From: Acidimicrobiales bacterium
GTDB lineage: Bacteria; Actinomycetota; Acidimicrobiia; Acidimicrobiales; SHLQ01
Length of the DNA stretch: 8,052 nt
Direction: 5' to 3'
NCBI GenBank assembly: GCA_013002375.1
Contig: JABDJW010000126.1
Coordinates: 1-8,052 of the forward strand
A model generated the notes under the pieces. It ran no database searches, was not told where the DNA came from, and saw only the letters and a list, made by a program, of their open reading frames with translations. This document shows, piece after piece, positions 6,521 through 8,052 of the stretch. Both the position numbers and the translations under genes were made by a program. Each line of letters opens with the position of its first letter. Within the stretch, counting starts at the first letter, position 1.

Positions 6521-7134
6521 CGGTCGGCGGTGTTGTACCGGTTCATGGTCGGTTCGAGCCCCTGAGCCACCAGCATCTCGACCGCATCGGCGGCCTCGGC
6601 CACCATGACATCGAGTTCAGGACGCTCGGCCTTGGCCGGCCGGCGTAGCACGTAGTCAGCGCCGCTCTGGCGACCGGGCGGCTTCCCGATGCCGAGCCGA
6701 ATGCGAGTGAAATCAGCGGTGCCGAGGTGTTGCTTGATGGACTTCAGGCCATTGTTCCCGGCCAAGCCACCGCCCAACTTGAGCTTGAGCCGGCCGACGG
6801 GCAGATCGAGTTCGTCGTGGATGATGACCAATTTGGTCAGATCATCGATGCTGTGGCGGCGCACGAGCGGCTTCACCGCCCGGCCGGATTCGTTCATGTA
6901 GGTGAGCGGAAAGGCCAGACCGACCCGATGGTCGCCGATCCGGATGGTGTCGGTGAGCACGCTGCCCTTCTCGGCCCGAAGCCGACCGCCGTGGCGATCA
7001 CACAACAACTCGACGACCTCGACCCCGAGGTTGTGCCGGGTGCCGGCATATTCGTCGCCGGGGTTGCCGAGGCCCACGACCAGCAGGTCGCTGGGCGTGC
7101 CGGTGCGATCGCTACGCCGCTTCAGCGCAGCCAT
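6517..7134 (-). CDS. pth: Peptidyl-tRNA hydrolase
   Basis: Pth cleaves the ester bond of peptidyl-tRNA released from stalled ribosomes, recycling tRNA. The 205-residue product shows VVGLGNPGDEYAGTRHNLG with Asn24 and catalytic His34, FPLTYMNESG with Asn81, and IIHDELDLP with Asp107, all at the expected spacing. The next motif reads GGGLAGNNGLKS: Asn128 is the conserved Asn, but residue 127 is Asn where most Pth enzymes have His (E. coli His113). The codon is AAC, so the reading is clear. The product is slightly longer than the usual 190 or so because of a basic N-terminal tail (MAALKRRSDRTG). No Shine-Dalgarno sequence precedes the ATG at 7134. The gene lies 26 bp after rplY and overlaps mfd by 4 bp, so rplY-pth-mfd is probably one transcript. 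Confidence 0.97.
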   Translation of the reverse strand: MAALKRRSDRTGTPSDLLVVGLGNPGDEYAGTRHNLGVEVVELLCDRHGGRLRAEKGSVLTDTIRIGDHRVGLAFPLTYMNESGRAVKPLVRRHSIDDLTKLVIIHDELDLPVGRLKLKLGGGLAGNNGLKSIKQHLGTADFTRIRLGIGKPPGRQSGADYVLRRPAKAERPELDVMVAEAADAVEMLVAQGLEPTMNRYNTADR

Positions 7135-7160
7135 GAGTGCGGCGAGGAACCGTGGACGGA

Positions 7161-7862
7161 TTATTCGTCGCCGCCGGCGTCGTCGCCGCCGTCGTCGTCG
7201 GAGTCGCCACCGCCGTCGCCTTCTTCGCCACCTTCGCCCTCGCCTTCCTCGCCCTCCAGCGCGGCGGCTTCGGCTGCATCTTCGGCGGCCATGGCTTCGA
7301 GGGTGGAACGGGTGACCGTACCGATGGCAACCGCTTCTTCTTCGTCCACTTCGGTGCGGCTACCTTCGGGCATGACAATGTCGCTGACCCGAATGGCCTC
7401 GCCGATGGTGAGTTCGGAGATGTCGACGGTGAGCTCGGACGGAATGGCGTTCGGCTTGGCGTACACCGCCAGGGTGAACAGTGTCTGGTCGACCATGCCG
7501 TCTTCGTTCTCGACCTCTTTGGCCTCGCCTTCGAGCACGATGGGCACGTCGATCTGGATCTCCTCATTGGGATCGACCCGCAGGAAATCGATGTGGGTGA
7601 CGTCGCGCTTCACCGCGTGACGCTGCATCTCCTTGACGATGCTGAGTTGCTTGTCACCATCGACGTCGATCGTGATGAGCGCGTTGAGGCCGGCCTCGGT
7701 GGTGAGCACTCGGCGCAGCTCGGGCCACGGCACGGTGACGGCGACCGGATCCTGGCCGAGGCCGTACACGACGCCGGGAACGTGGCCTTCACGACGCAGC
7801 CGACGGCTGGAGCGGGTGCCCAACGGGCGGCCGGTTTGGGCGGTCAAAAGCAGCTCGGCCAT
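7161..7862 (-). CDS. rplY: Ribosomal protein bL25, CTC/TL5 type with acidic tail
   Basis: bL25 binds 5S rRNA in the large ribosomal subunit; the two-domain form is also called general stress protein CTC. The 233-residue product has the L25 domain at about 1-97 (SRRLRREGHVPGVVYG; the region ending in THIDFLRVD) and the TL5-like beta domain at about 98-186 (EEIQIDVPIVLEGEAKEV; LTVDISELTIGEAIRVSDI). The tail from about residue 203 contains only Gly, Glu, Asp, Ser and Ala and no basic residue. Acidic tails are common in actinobacterial CTC proteins. The ATG at 7862-7860 is chosen because AGGAG lies 8 nt upstream and the L25 domain begins at once; the frame stays open further upstream but without family sequence. 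The neighbour pth is also a translation factor, consistent with the usual pairing. Confidence 0.97.
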   Translation of the reverse strand: MAELLLTAQTGRPLGTRSSRRLRREGHVPGVVYGLGQDPVAVTVPWPELRRVLTTEAGLNALITIDVDGDKQLSIVKEMQRHAVKRDVTHIDFLRVDPNEEIQIDVPIVLEGEAKEVENEDGMVDQTLFTLAVYAKPNAIPSELTVDISELTIGEAIRVSDIVMPEGSRTEVDEEEAVAIGTVTRSTLEAMAAEDAAEAAALEGEEGEGEGGEEGDGGGDSDDDGGDDAGGDE

Positions 7863-7870
7863 TTGGCGGG

Positions 7871-7875
7871 CTCCT
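7871..7875 (-). promoter_or_regulatory. Ribosome-binding site of rplY
   Basis: AGGAG on the minus strand lies 8 nt before the ATG at 7862-7860. It is the best Shine-Dalgarno match in the window and fixes the rplY start against upstream in-frame ATGs such as 7931-7929. Confidence 0.8.
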
Positions 7876-7929
7876 GAGGGTGAAATCGATCGAACGGAGG
7901 CGCCACGAGACGCCTGACAACAGCAGGTC

Positions 7930-7935
7930 ATGTTA
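7930..7935 (-). promoter_or_regulatory. Candidate -10 element for rplY
   Basis: TAACAT on the minus strand fits the TANNNT pattern of actinobacterial -10 boxes and would give an rplY leader of about 60 nt. No good -35 hexamer is seen at 16-18 bp; the 14-bp repeats just upstream may occupy that place. This is a positional inference with a weak consensus. Confidence 0.3.
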
Positions 7936-7944
7936 GCCGCGTTT

Positions 7945-7978
7945 CCCGCCCGTTCCTCTTGTCCCCCGCTCGTTCCTC
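7945..7978. repeat. 14-bp direct repeat pair, 20 bp apart, upstream of rplY
   Basis: On the minus strand GAGGAACGAGCGGG (7978-7965) and GAGGAACGGGCGGG (7958-7945) match at 13 of 14 positions and start exactly 20 bp apart, close to two helical turns. They lie immediately upstream of the candidate -10 TAACAT, where an activator could bind. The repeat is visible; the regulatory role is inferred. Confidence 0.45.
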
Positions 7979-7989
7979 GCTCCCGCGAC

Positions 7990-8021
7990 GCTGAGTCGGC
8001 CGCAGAGCGGCCTCGTTCAGC
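7990..8021. terminator. Two-part hairpin upstream of rplY
   Basis: GGCCGC (7998-8003) and GCGGCC (8007-8012) form a 6-bp stem with a 3-nt loop, and the flanking GCTGA (7990-7994) and TCAGC (8017-8021) add 5 bp across a small internal loop. It could be a tail-less terminator of a gene beyond the right edge or, if rplY transcription starts further upstream, a leader structure. No T tract follows on the minus strand. The remainder of 7863-8052 contains no gene I can support. Confidence 0.4.
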
Positions 8022-8052
8022 TTGCGGCTGCATCGGAGATGCCGAGCCGCCC

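Noticed and set aside
7164..7254. Trinucleotide GTC/GCC repeat tract
   Set aside because: It is explained by codons for the Gly/Asp/Glu tail of bL25, which is common in actinobacterial CTC proteins.
6727..7877. Long plus-strand frames opposite pth and rplY, including Ser/Pro- and Arg-rich proteins
   Set aside because: They are produced by the acidic-tail codons of rplY read on the other strand; bL25 and Pth motifs are clear on the minus strand.
7863..8033. Upstream extension of rplY, including an ATG followed by three Cys codons
   Set aside because: The frame is open by chance; AGGAG and the L25 domain fix the start at 7862. The Cys codons recalled cysteine-attenuation leaders, but the frame has no stop before rplY, and the ATG would lie upstream of the likely transcription start.

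Overview
The window is an ordinary high-GC bacterial chromosome segment in which every supported gene lies on the minus strand. In transcription order (right to left) these are rplY (ribosomal protein bL25, general stress protein CTC type), pth (peptidyl-tRNA hydrolase), mfd (transcription-repair coupling factor), a small lipoprotein resembling the N-terminal part of SurA, mazG (NTP pyrophosphohydrolase) and eno (enolase). The eno reading frame runs off the left edge. The order mfd, small lipoprotein, mazG, eno, with pth and rplY close by, is typical of Actinomycetota. Together with the base composition and protein style it points to an actinobacterium, perhaps an Acidimicrobiia-type lineage; the class-level placement is a guess.

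Layout: 7863-8052 is the leader of rplY, with a strong hairpin, a pair of 14-bp direct repeats and a plausible -10 element. rplY (7161-7862) and pth (6517-7134) are 26 bp apart. pth and mfd (3053-6520) overlap by 4 bp as GTGA. A 163-bp gap follows mfd and holds the most unusual structure in the window: four exact 25-bp periods (2928-3027), each carrying a 13-bp palindrome GGGGTCNGACCCC whose centre alternates T, A, T, A. The lipoprotein gene (2320-2889) starts just after it and overlaps mazG (1589-2365). A 271-bp gap with several hairpins and a 14-bp direct repeat separates mazG from eno (1-1317).

Functionally the genes are housekeeping: translation (5S rRNA-binding bL25, peptidyl-tRNA recycling), transcription-coupled DNA repair (Mfd), nucleotide-pool sanitation (MazG), envelope biology (the lipoprotein) and glycolysis (enolase). 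I find no mobile element, CRISPR array, defence system or RNA gene. The long plus-strand open frames are antisense shadows of these genes. The points most worth a second look are the alternating palindromic array, the degenerate C-terminal half of MazG, an Asn in place of the usual active-site His in Pth, and the missing enolase stop codon at the expected place.
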